Shown: positions 1 through 6,205 of the stretch, one piece after another
Layout of the letters: each line of letters opens with the position of its first letter
Position numbering within the stretch: the first letter of the stretch is position 1
Translations under genes and position numbers: made by a program
Assembly (NCBI GenBank): GCA_021811925.1
Contig: JAKAPY010000101.1
Span: 1 to 6,400, forward strand
Origin: Thermoplasmata archaeon
Lineage (GTDB): Archaea > Thermoplasmatota > Thermoplasmata > Sysuiplasmatales > Sysuiplasmataceae
Direction: 5' to 3'
DNA: 6,400 bases
Notes under the pieces: generated by a model
What the model was told of the DNA's origin: nothing
What the model saw: the letters and a program-made list of their open reading frames with translations, nothing else
The model's database searches: none

Positions 1-1
1 G

Positions 2-487
2 CATGTACGGAAGATAGATCTGGCCGGGGCGGGAAGGGAGATAAATACAATCAACGCAGGCAGGGTGGAGGTGTCAGACCTGCGTTTTTCGTCAAAGGCC
101 GAAGTTAGGGAACTTAAGGCCGCCAGCCCTGTGAAAAGATACAGGATCACCTTCCGTGCGCTGGGCAAAATTAATAAACAACTACTATGTGAGGTCATTA
201 CGAAGCTAAGCGGAACGAAGCTCTCCCAGAGGACGCCACTTCGCGTTGCCCACAGGCGCGCGGACCTCGTCCGCGAGAGGACCGTGCTCGAATGCAAGCT
301 GATTGACGTGCAGGATGATGCGGTCACGCTCGAGGTTGAGGCTGAGTCAGGGACGTACATAAAGGAGCTAATAACTGGTGACGGCGGCAGGACTGTGCCA
401 AGCGTCTCCCAGGGACTTGGCATGGAGTGCCAGGTAATTTCGCTTGACGTTTCAGAAGTATCAACCGGAGTTGAAGGAAAATGGTGA
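2..487 (+). CDS. pus10: tRNA pseudouridine synthase Pus10, C-terminal part (5' end outside the window)
   Basis: Archaeal Pus10 makes pseudouridine 54 and 55 in the T-arm of tRNA. The frame is open from the window's left edge to TGA at 485-487, so about 161 C-terminal residues are present. The GTG at 65 is internal, because the residues before it (INTINAGRVEVSDLRFSS) already match the family pattern. Recognisable conserved blocks are SQRTPLRVAHRRADLVRER near the middle, then ESGTYIKELITGDGGRT and PSVSQGLG, and a closing LDV. These belong to the C-terminal half of the PSUS10 catalytic fold. The catalytic aspartate (in the GRED-type motif) would lie upstream and cannot be checked here. The stop overlaps the next gene's start by 7 bases (ATGGTGA), which suggests cotranscription and coupled translation with L21e. 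Family assignment is from recalled motifs and is firm; the truncation is only due to the window edge. Confidence 0.93.
   Translation, partial: HVRKIDLAGAGREINTINAGRVEVSDLRFSSKAEVRELKAASPVKRYRITFRALGKINKQLLCEVITKLSGTKLSQRTPLRVAHRRADLVRERTVLECKLIDVQDDAVTLEVEAESGTYIKELITGDGGRTVPSVSQGLGMECQVISLDVSEVSTGVEGKW
467..474 (+). promoter_or_regulatory. Shine-Dalgarno site of rpl21e
   Basis: GGAGTTGA matches the archaeal GGAGGTGA consensus at 7 of 8 bases and ends 6 bases before the ATG at 481. It lies inside the end of pus10 and supports the L21e start that overlaps the pus10 stop. Confidence 0.6.
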
Positions 488-774
488 AAGCCTCCAAGGG
501 CCTAAGGAGAAGGTCCAGGTACATACTGCGCAAGAGCCCCAGATCGAGGGGCAACCCGCCTATAGCGAGGGTGCTGAGGAAGTTCGAGTTGGGTGAGCGG
601 GTCAGCATTAGAATCGAGCCAAGTGAGCGCTCAGGTGCACCGCATCTGAGGTTTCAGGGGCGAACCGGCGTCATAGCAGGAAAGCAGGGCAGAAGTTACC
701 AGGTCAGGATATTCGACGGCGGCAAGGAGAAGATTATATTATCGAATGCCGTTCACTTACTCAAGGCTGAGTGA
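481..774 (+). CDS. rpl21e: 50S ribosomal protein L21e
   Basis: A 97-residue basic protein of the archaeal/eukaryotic large ribosomal subunit, the usual length for the family. The N-terminal third is rich in Arg/Lys (KGLRRRSRYILRKSPRSRG), followed by PPIARVLRKFELGERVSIRIEPS. The hallmark SH3-like KOW-type core is RFQGRTGVIAGKQGRSYQVRIFDGGKEK, at about residues 57-84. The C-terminus SNAVHLLKAE corresponds to the common PxHLxx ending of the family. The ATG has a strong Shine-Dalgarno site six bases upstream and overlaps the pus10 stop. The TGA at 772-774 overlaps a possible GTG start of rpoF. The pus10-rpl21e-rpoF order is a known archaeal neighbourhood, which supports both this call and its neighbours. 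Confidence 0.96.
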   Translation: MVKASKGLRRRSRYILRKSPRSRGNPPIARVLRKFELGERVSIRIEPSERSGAPHLRFQGRTGVIAGKQGRSYQVRIFDGGKEKIILSNAVHLLKAE

Positions 775-1100
775 CTAACATGGCGACCGACAGTTTCGTG
801 AGCCTATCTGAGGTAAAGCAACTTTTGGCGAAAGAGGCCAAGCAGCGGGAGCTGTCCACGGAACAGAAGGTCGCTCTGGATCATGCTCAGAAGTTTTCGT
901 CCCTGGAGCAGGACGATGCTAAGAAACTTCATAAGGAACTCTCCGGGCTGGGGTTCATAAGCGAACAGAACATCGTCAAAATAACCGATCTGTTGCCTGT
1001 GAAGCCAGAAGATGTGCGCCTTGTATTCTCCAAGGAGCGATTGACTCCTGAGAAGAAGCAAATAGAACAAATCATCGAAATTGTTCAGAAGTTTGTGTAG
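771..1100 (+). CDS. rpoF: DNA-directed RNA polymerase subunit F (Rpo4/Rpb4 homologue)
   Basis: This is the small stalk subunit of archaeal RNA polymerase, which pairs with RpoE (Rpb7) and helps in open-complex formation and RNA binding. The call rests on SLSEVKQLL near the N-terminus, a helical middle with ALDHAQKF, and the C-terminal HRDC-like part ITDLLPVKPEDVRLVFSKER followed by LTPEKKQIEQIIEIVQKF. All fit the family, and 106-109 residues is normal. The start is ambiguous. GTG at 771 gives a GTGA overlap with the rpl21e stop (109 aa). ATG at 780 gives 106 aa, with GTGA at 771-774 acting as a weak Shine-Dalgarno match five bases upstream. The ATG may well be correct; the longer form is given. 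RpoF being cotranscribed with a ribosomal protein and rRNA/tRNA-modifying genes is typical of euryarchaea. Confidence 0.94.
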   Translation: MTNMATDSFVSLSEVKQLLAKEAKQRELSTEQKVALDHAQKFSSLEQDDAKKLHKELSGLGFISEQNIVKITDLLPVKPEDVRLVFSKERLTPEKKQIEQIIEIVQKFV

Positions 1101-1102
1101 GC

Positions 1103-1107
1103 AGGTG
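1103..1107 (+). promoter_or_regulatory. Shine-Dalgarno site that decides the TTG start of the DUF655 gene
   Basis: AGGTG matches the core of the archaeal GGAGGTGA sequence and ends 7 bases before TTG at 1115. The nearby ATG at 1125 is out of frame, so this site is the main support for a TTG start. Confidence 0.5.
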
Positions 1108-1114
1108 TTTTTTC

Positions 1115-1663
1115 TTGGAGGACTATGCCTACATACTTGATTATTTGCCACAGGGATCCCCTTCGGAAAGGGGATTCAAGCACGAGCCTGTTGCATATGC
1201 CATCGGAGGCGAGGAATTCAAGCTTTTCGAGCTGATTCCCAAGCCAGGCGTCGCCATATCGCCAGGGGACAAGGTCTACATAGGGAAGGACATGAACCTC
1301 AGGCAGCAGATTCTGCACGTGAAGCGGCGACTCTCTTTCGACGAACTGACTTCAAACGGCCAGTCCGAACTGCCCCACGCACTTGAGGAAGTAGTGGTCG
1401 ACAACGAGCAGAGATTTGTCCGTTTCTTCAACGAGGCTCAGGCCATAACGACAAGGCTCCATACACTCGAGCTGCTGCCCGGTCTGGGCAAGAAGAGCAT
1501 GTGGACCATAATTGAGGAAAGGCGGAAGCAGAAGTTCGCCAGCCTCGATGATGTCCAGAAGAGGGTTTCTACCGTCCACCACCCTGCAAAGATAATCGCA
1601 AAAAGGATAGCTGATGAACTCTCTAACCACGAACAGAAGTACAGGCTGTTCGTCGCAAGATGA
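1115..1663 (+). CDS. DUF655 (COG1491) predicted nucleic-acid-binding OB-fold/HhH protein
   Basis: A 182-residue archaeal conserved protein of unknown exact function. The N-terminal half (EDYAYILDYLPQG, then AYAIGGEEFKLFELIPKPG and GDKVYIGKD) is the predicted OB-fold. The C-terminal half has a helix-hairpin-helix-type motif at about residues 117-130 (LELLPGLGKKSMW), then IIEERRKQKFASLDDVQKRV and a terminal KYRLFV typical of the family. Both folds suggest RNA or DNA binding, and the constant pairing with rpoF and ksgA suggests a role in ribosome or RNA metabolism; that role is inference. The start is TTG, chosen because EDYAYILDYLP begins the family immediately and an AGGTG site lies 7 bases upstream; no in-frame ATG is near. 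The stop overlaps the ksgA ATG by 4 bases (ATGA). Confidence 0.92.
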   Translation: MEDYAYILDYLPQGSPSERGFKHEPVAYAIGGEEFKLFELIPKPGVAISPGDKVYIGKDMNLRQQILHVKRRLSFDELTSNGQSELPHALEEVVVDNEQRFVRFFNEAQAITTRLHTLELLPGLGKKSMWTIIEERRKQKFASLDDVQKRVSTVHHPAKIIAKRIADELSNHEQKYRLFVAR

Positions 1664-2487
1664 AGGCTGCCGGTCTCAGCATGGATGCAAGAACAGTAAA
1701 GGAGACGCTTGCAAACATAGGCGTCTACCCCGACAAGAGGCTCGGCCAGACATTTCTGGTTGACGAGGATGTTGCGCGCAGGGAGGCTGCCGCTGCAGGC
1801 ATTGAAGGGAAGGATACAGTCCTAGAGGTTGGACCAGGACTCGGGGTACTGACCGCGGAGCTTTGCGTGCTTGCAGGAAGGGTCATAGCGGTGGAAAAGG
1901 ACAGGAAGCTGGCCCGGTTCCTAAGGGAAAACCTCCAGGCGGACAACCTGCAGGTAATCGAGGGGGACATACTTGCGGTGGACATCCCTCCCTACGACGT
2001 CGCTGTCGGAAACCTCCCGTATTCGGTTTCTTCCCCAACGATCTTCCGTCTTTCAGAAGGCGGCATGAAAAGTGGGTTGTTCATGATTCAGAGGGAGGTT
2101 GCTGAGAGAACCGTGGCCGGACCGTTTACAGCTGAATATTCGAGAATGAGCGCTTCCCTTCAGAGGTTGTATGAAGTGAGCCTTCTATTCGGGGTGGGTC
2201 ATTCTCACTTCTATCCGCAGCCGGATGTCGATTCAGCCGTCATCCGCCTTTCAAGAAGGGTTGGAGTGAAGCAGTGGCCGGAGTTTGATTCTTTCATCGG
2301 CATACTGTTTTCACAGAGGAGGAAGACGATCAATTCTGTTCTTCGCAAGTCGGTAGCGGGTTACTCCGTGATGTCTGAAAGGGCACCATTCGGTGAAAAG
2401 AGGGTCGAGGAGCTGTCCATAACGCAGATGGAGGAGCTCGTCGGATGGCTCTTGTCGAAAGCGCTTGAGGCGCTTCCGCGAAACTAA
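1660..2487 (+). CDS. ksgA: 16S rRNA (adenine-N6,N6)-dimethyltransferase KsgA/RsmA
   Basis: This SAM-dependent enzyme dimethylates two adjacent adenines in the 3'-terminal helix of 16S rRNA during small-subunit assembly. Visible motifs (numbered from ATG 1660) are KRLGQTFLVD at 26-35, the SAM-binding EVGPGLG at 56-62, the acidic ribose contact in AVEKD at 77-81, EGDIL at 101-105, the catalytic NLPY at 118-121, QREVAER at 144-150, FYPQPDVDSAV at 184-194 and FSQRRKT at 217-223 in the C-terminal helical domain. At 275 aa it is full length. The common GQHFL or GQNFL is GQTFL here, a mild variant. Two starts are possible: ATG 1660 overlaps the DUF655 stop (ATGA), while ATG 1681 gives 268 aa starting MDARTVKETL, closer to the usual length before GQxFL. 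In many archaea a HemK-like methyltransferase follows; here a GTPase does. Confidence 0.96.
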   Translation: MKAAGLSMDARTVKETLANIGVYPDKRLGQTFLVDEDVARREAAAAGIEGKDTVLEVGPGLGVLTAELCVLAGRVIAVEKDRKLARFLRENLQADNLQVIEGDILAVDIPPYDVAVGNLPYSVSSPTIFRLSEGGMKSGLFMIQREVAERTVAGPFTAEYSRMSASLQRLYEVSLLFGVGHSHFYPQPDVDSAVIRLSRRVGVKQWPEFDSFIGILFSQRRKTINSVLRKSVAGYSVMSERAPFGEKRVEELSITQMEELVGWLLSKALEALPRN

Positions 2488-2521
2488 TAAATCAGCCTGT
2501 TGATTTCAAGACGCCTTCTTT

Positions 2522-2528
2522 GGAGTTG
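2522..2528 (+). promoter_or_regulatory. Shine-Dalgarno site of the GTPase gene
   Basis: GGAGTTG lies five bases before the ATG at 2534 and differs from GGAGGTG at one base, the same variant as in front of rpl21e. It supports a leadered transcript for the GTPase. The 46-base spacer after ksgA has only a weak A/T stretch (about 2484-2492, overlapping the ksgA stop) that could serve as a TATA box, so readthrough from ksgA is equally possible. Confidence 0.55.
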
Positions 2529-2533
2529 CACAG

Positions 2534-3727
2534 ATGCAGATAGGTATTGTAGGTAAGCCGAACGTCGGAAAGAGCACCTTCTTCTCGGCTGCGACGATGG
2601 CAAGCGTGGAGATAGCACCATACCCATTCACCACGATCAAGGCAAACAGGGGCATAGGTTACGTTCGGCGTGCCTGCCCGGAGAAGCACTTCGGTGTCAA
2701 GTGCAACCCCCACAATGCCTCTTGCTCCGGCGGAACAAGATTCATACCCGTTGAGATGCTGGATGTTGCCGGGCTTGTCCCCGACGCGTGGCAGGGCAAG
2801 GGTCTTGGCAATGCATTCCTCGACGAACTGAGGCAGGCCGACGCCCTGATACATGTGGTGGATGCCAGCGGCGGGACGGACGCGGATGGCAACCAGCTGC
2901 CAGTGGGCACACGCGATCCGCTCGAAGATATCAGATTCCTGGAAAGGGAGATATCGATGTGGATCAAGAGCATACTCGACAAGAATTTCCAGAAGACGGC
3001 AAAGCGCATCCACCTGGAGGGCCTTAAGGTGGAGGCAATAATACAGGAAAGACTGAGCGGGCTCGGGGTAACCGTGCCGGATGTAACGGCGGCCATGCGT
3101 ACCACAGGGGTCACCGGCGATCCGACAGACTGGTCAGACAATGACATCTATTCACTTTCGGATGCCATCAGGCGCATCAGCAAACCTACTCTGATAGCTG
3201 CCAACAAGGCGGACATAGCTCCGAAGGAGAATATCCAGAAGCTCATGGCGCTCAAGAATTACATAGTCGTCCCATGCTCGGCAGAGTACGAGCTTGCACT
3301 TCGCAAGGCGGACAAGGCCGGGTTGATAGGATATGTGCCCGGTTCGACGGATTTCACAGCCGTCGATGGCAAGACTCTGAATGAAAGACAGGCGAAGGCA
3401 CTTGAGAAAATAAGATCCTACATTCAGAGGGGGGGAACAGGAGTCCAGGATGCGATAGAGAGTGCCGCCTTCAAGCTTCTTGACCTGATCTCAGTCTTCC
3501 CCGTCGAGGATGAGAACAAGCTGACCAATCATCAGGGAGAGGTGCTGCCGGATGCATACCTTGTCAGGAGGGGTAGCGGACCTCAGGACCTTGCCTTCAA
3601 AGTACACACGGACATAGGTAAGAACTACATAACGGCTATAAACGCAAAGACAAAAAAGCCGATTGGCCACGACTACCATCTAGATGACGGTGATGTGATC
3701 AAGATAGTGGCTAAGCGCACCTCTTGA
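2534..3727 (+). CDS. YchF/Ygr210-like Obg-family GTPase with C-terminal TGS domain
   Basis: A 397-residue P-loop GTPase of the Obg superfamily, archaeal/eukaryotic YchF-like branch; members are thought to act with ribosomes, but the precise role is not settled. G1 is GKPNVGKS at 7-14, switch I runs around PYPFTTIKAN at 29-38, G3 is DVAGLV at 77-82, G4 is NKAD at 224-227 and G5 is CSAE at 248-251. As in Obg/YchF proteins, the residue after DxAG is hydrophobic (Leu) rather than catalytic Gln. Between switch I and G3 lies a segment with Cys48, Cys57 and Cys64, then GTRFIPVEMLDVAG, typical of the archaeal branch; three cysteines could bind a metal, which is speculative. Residues about 150-215 form the helical insertion. 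The C-terminal TGS domain covers about 318-394 (VFPVEDENKL to DGDVIKIVAK). The start has a good Shine-Dalgarno site. Confidence 0.93.
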   Translation: MQIGIVGKPNVGKSTFFSAATMASVEIAPYPFTTIKANRGIGYVRRACPEKHFGVKCNPHNASCSGGTRFIPVEMLDVAGLVPDAWQGKGLGNAFLDELRQADALIHVVDASGGTDADGNQLPVGTRDPLEDIRFLEREISMWIKSILDKNFQKTAKRIHLEGLKVEAIIQERLSGLGVTVPDVTAAMRTTGVTGDPTDWSDNDIYSLSDAIRRISKPTLIAANKADIAPKENIQKLMALKNYIVVPCSAEYELALRKADKAGLIGYVPGSTDFTAVDGKTLNERQAKALEKIRSYIQRGGTGVQDAIESAAFKLLDLISVFPVEDENKLTNHQGEVLPDAYLVRRGSGPQDLAFKVHTDIGKNYITAINAKTKKPIGHDYHLDDGDVIKIVAKRTS

Positions 3728-3747
3728 ATCAAAGGGCGAGTTGCATT

Positions 3748-3757
3748 CGGCGCGCCG
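3748..3757. repeat. 10-bp GC-rich perfect palindrome upstream of polB
   Basis: CGGCGCGCCG reads the same on both strands. It sits in the spacer between the GTPase stop and the polB TATA box, 24 bases upstream of the latter. It could be a binding site for a dimeric regulator or part of a 3' hairpin (with CGCC at 3763-3766 as alternative partner of GGCG at 3749-3752), or may be chance in GC-rich DNA. Confidence 0.3.
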
Positions 3758-3781
3758 GTTTCCGCCATCCCCTCGGAGAAC

Positions 3782-3789
3782 TTTTAAAC
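3782..3789 (+). promoter_or_regulatory. TATA box (box A) of polB, leaderless promoter
   Basis: TTTTAAAC stands out in a GC-rich spacer, with purine-rich GGAGAA just upstream in the position of a BRE. Its centre is about 26 bases before the ATG at 3812, which is the normal archaeal TATA-to-start-site distance. Transcription should therefore begin at or next to that ATG. No Shine-Dalgarno sequence precedes the ATG, in agreement with a leaderless mRNA. Confidence 0.6.
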
Positions 3790-3811
3790 AAGTAGCAGTT
3801 TGGATAATCTG

Positions 3812-6205
3812 ATGGAAAGCATTGCGCACTGGGATGTCCGCCTTCTCACCGCAACCTACAGAAGCGATCGCGAGGAAAAGATAACAGTAGAGCTGTACGG
3901 AAAGACGAGGGACGGCAAGTCGGCAGTAATCAGGTACACGGGCAGCAGGCCCTACTTCCAGATAATTGGTGATGTGTCCAAGGCAAGGGCTGTTCTGTCC
4001 ACCCGGGATGATGTGATAAGCATAGAGGAAAAAACATTCTTTCATCGCGGGGCCGAAGTTCAGGGTGCAATTGTTACAGTCAAGTTTCCGTGGACAGTCC
4101 CGGAGTTCAGGAACATGCTCCGAAACACCGTTGAAGTGGCAGCTGCGGATATTCCGTTCGCCCACAGGTTTGTCTACGACAAAGATCTTGGCGCATGCGT
4201 CGGAGTGGAGGGCAGGGCACTCAGCAGGGAGGAAGCACCTGGCTACAGCGTTGACTTGATCATACAGGCCGAGTCATTCACGCATTCGGAGGATTTCAAG
4301 CCCGAACTCAGAATACTGAGCTTCGACATTGAGTCGAGCATTAAGAACTCCCACATGTGGTGCCTCTGTCTCGCGTACAGGGTAGAGGGCGCCCTCAAAT
4401 TCGAAAGGCTCTACGGCGACGAGAAGACAATACTGACGTCCTTCTTCGGCAGGGTGAGGGAAATAGACCCCGATGTGATAACGGGCTACAATATCGACGG
4501 TTTTGATATTCCGAAAATAATCGAAAGGTGCCAGCACAACGGAATCGACAAAAGGCCCTGGGGAAGGGATGGAGACAATGTCCGCCAGGTGAAGAACAGA
4601 TTCTGGCGATGCAACGGCAGAATAATCGCGGACGCATGGTGGCATATGAAGAAGCAGTTCCATCCCAAGCAGGAAACGCTTAACGCCGTGTCAAAGGAGC
4701 TCCTCAACGAGGAAAAGCTGGACGTGGACAGGCTCAGGATTGACGAAGAGTGGGCCAGGGACAAGAACAGGGTCATGGACTACTGCGAGAAGGACGCGGA
4801 GCTCGCACTAAGGATACTGGAAAAGACGCGCGTGCTCGCAAGGGGGATGGATATGGCCACGGTCGCCAAGCTTCCGCTTGACGATGCGCTCAACAGCGGA
4901 GCCTCCCAGCTGGTGGACTCGCTTCTCATAAGGGCGGCCGACAGGGAGAACGTGCCCACGCCGATGACGGGCCACTCAGCCGAGGCGGAAGAGACAAGCA
5001 TCGAGGGAGGGTATGTACACAGCATTTCTCCGGGCCTGTACCACTGGGTCGGAGTTCTTGATTTCAAGAGCATGTATCCATCGCTCATAATTGCGAAGAA
5101 CATCTGCTTCACGACACTCAGCCCCAGGGGAACTGTTGCGAGCCCTTCGGGCGCACGCTTTCTCTCGCGTGATGAAAGGAAGGGACTCATTCCGAGGCTG
5201 CTCACGGATCTCATGAATGAGAGGGACAGCATCAAGGCAGGGATGAAGAACACCGCAAACGCAGACGAGTACAACTATCTTGACGGCCTGCAGCAGGCGG
5301 TGAAGATACTCATGAATTCGTTCTACGGAGTTCTTGCATCATCCTTCTACCGCTTCACCAATTTCGCAATCGGCGGAAGCATAACTGCATTTGCGAGGGA
5401 GACAACAAAGGGCGTGATACAGCAGCTCGAAAGCGAGGGCGTCACAGTCATTTATTCAGATACCGATTCGGTCTTCTTCAAGAGTCCGGCGGAGAACCTG
5501 CCGGGCACAATAGAGTTCGGTGAGAAACTTAGCGAGCGTTTTTCCTCGCAGGGTGTCACCCTCGAATTCGAGGAGGTTTTCGAGCCTCTTTTCTCTCATG
5601 GCAAGAAGAAGAGATACGTCGGCAGGCTTGTCTGGCCAGAACAGGGTCTTGTGGTCAGGGGATATGAGATGCGGCGTACCGACTCCTTCGATTATCAGAG
5701 CGAGGGCCTGAGCAGCGTTTTCGAGGAGATACTCAACGGCAACAGGGAGGGCGCGGTGAAACTCTCAAGGCAGCTTGTCAATGACGTGCTCGCCGGAAAA
5801 GTTCCGAAGGAAAAGCTTGTGATATCGAGGACATGCCGCCCCTTCGAGGAGTATAAGGATGAAAAGTCACAGGTGACCGTCCAGACAGCCAAGAAGCTGA
5901 TGCAGATGGGTGAGGAGTTCATACCTGGAATGAAGGTATCCTGGATAGTGGTGAACAGCAAGAAGACGCCGCAGCAGGTAGAACCCTTCATTGCGGGAAG
6001 GGAATTCGAGTTTCCTCCAGACTACACTTACTACGCTCTCCGGGTTGCGCAGACCCTCTCAAGGGTCACCGAGGTTTTCGGCGTCGACGAAAACAGCCTT
6101 GTCACCGGTTCAAGGCAGTCGACACTTTTCGACGAAGTAAGGACGGAGAAGGCGATCTCCGGCACAAAGACGTCCTCCCGGATGAAGCTCGAGGACTTCA
6201 TGTGA
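3812..6205 (+). CDS. polB: Family B DNA polymerase with 3'-5' proofreading exonuclease, Pol II-like
   Basis: A 797-residue DNA-dependent DNA polymerase for chromosomal replication or repair. The N-terminal domain covers roughly 1-165. Exonuclease motifs are complete: ExoI FDIE with D172/E174, ExoII N227-x3-FD with D232, and ExoIII Y324-x3-D328. The polymerase part has GGYV at 399-402, motif A DFKSMYPSLI at 417-426 (D417), motif B with K498 and NSFYG at 502-506, motif C YSDTDS with D550 and D552, and KKRY at 599-602. Both activities should be intact. Motif surroundings (IESSIKNSHMWCL, GRIIADAWWHMK, GGYVHSISPGLY, MNSFYGVLASSFYRF, RRTD) recall E. coli Pol II more than Pyrococcus PolB. QSTLF at 769-773 and the terminal KLEDFM are candidate PCNA-binding peptides. 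An in-frame TTG at 3800 is less likely than ATG 3812, since the TATA box predicts initiation at 3812. There is no intein. Confidence 0.95.
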   Translation: MESIAHWDVRLLTATYRSDREEKITVELYGKTRDGKSAVIRYTGSRPYFQIIGDVSKARAVLSTRDDVISIEEKTFFHRGAEVQGAIVTVKFPWTVPEFRNMLRNTVEVAAADIPFAHRFVYDKDLGACVGVEGRALSREEAPGYSVDLIIQAESFTHSEDFKPELRILSFDIESSIKNSHMWCLCLAYRVEGALKFERLYGDEKTILTSFFGRVREIDPDVITGYNIDGFDIPKIIERCQHNGIDKRPWGRDGDNVRQVKNRFWRCNGRIIADAWWHMKKQFHPKQETLNAVSKELLNEEKLDVDRLRIDEEWARDKNRVMDYCEKDAELALRILEKTRVLARGMDMATVAKLPLDDALNSGASQLVDSLLIRAADRENVPTPMTGHSAEAEETSIEGGYVHSISPGLYHWVGVLDFKSMYPSLIIAKNICFTTLSPRGTVASPSGARFLSRDERKGLIPRLLTDLMNERDSIKAGMKNTANADEYNYLDGLQQAVKILMNSFYGVLASSFYRFTNFAIGGSITAFARETTKGVIQQLESEGVTVIYSDTDSVFFKSPAENLPGTIEFGEKLSERFSSQGVTLEFEEVFEPLFSHGKKKRYVGRLVWPEQGLVVRGYEMRRTDSFDYQSEGLSSVFEEILNGNREGAVKLSRQLVNDVLAGKVPKEKLVISRTCRPFEEYKDEKSQVTVQTAKKLMQMGEEFIPGMKVSWIVVNSKKTPQQVEPFIAGREFEFPPDYTYYALRVAQTLSRVTEVFGVDENSLVTGSRQSTLFDEVRTEKAISGTKTSSRMKLEDFM

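Noticed and set aside
65..487. GTG at 65 as a true gene start
   Set aside because: The frame is open to the left edge, and the residues before position 65 fit Pus10, so the gene simply continues out of the window.
2659..3147. 162-residue minus-strand ORF opposite the GTPase gene
   Set aside because: Fully antisense to a conserved GTPase, Ser/Pro-rich as expected from reading the opposite strand of this coding sequence, and without promoter or ribosome site.
3800..3811. Longer polB start at TTG 3800
   Set aside because: The TATA box at 3782-3789 predicts transcription starting near 3811, which would leave the TTG outside the mRNA; there is no Shine-Dalgarno site for it.
5290..5490. Possible intein in the polymerase motifs, common in archaeal PolB
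   Set aside because: Motifs A, B and C are continuous, and the protein is of ordinary length without inteins.
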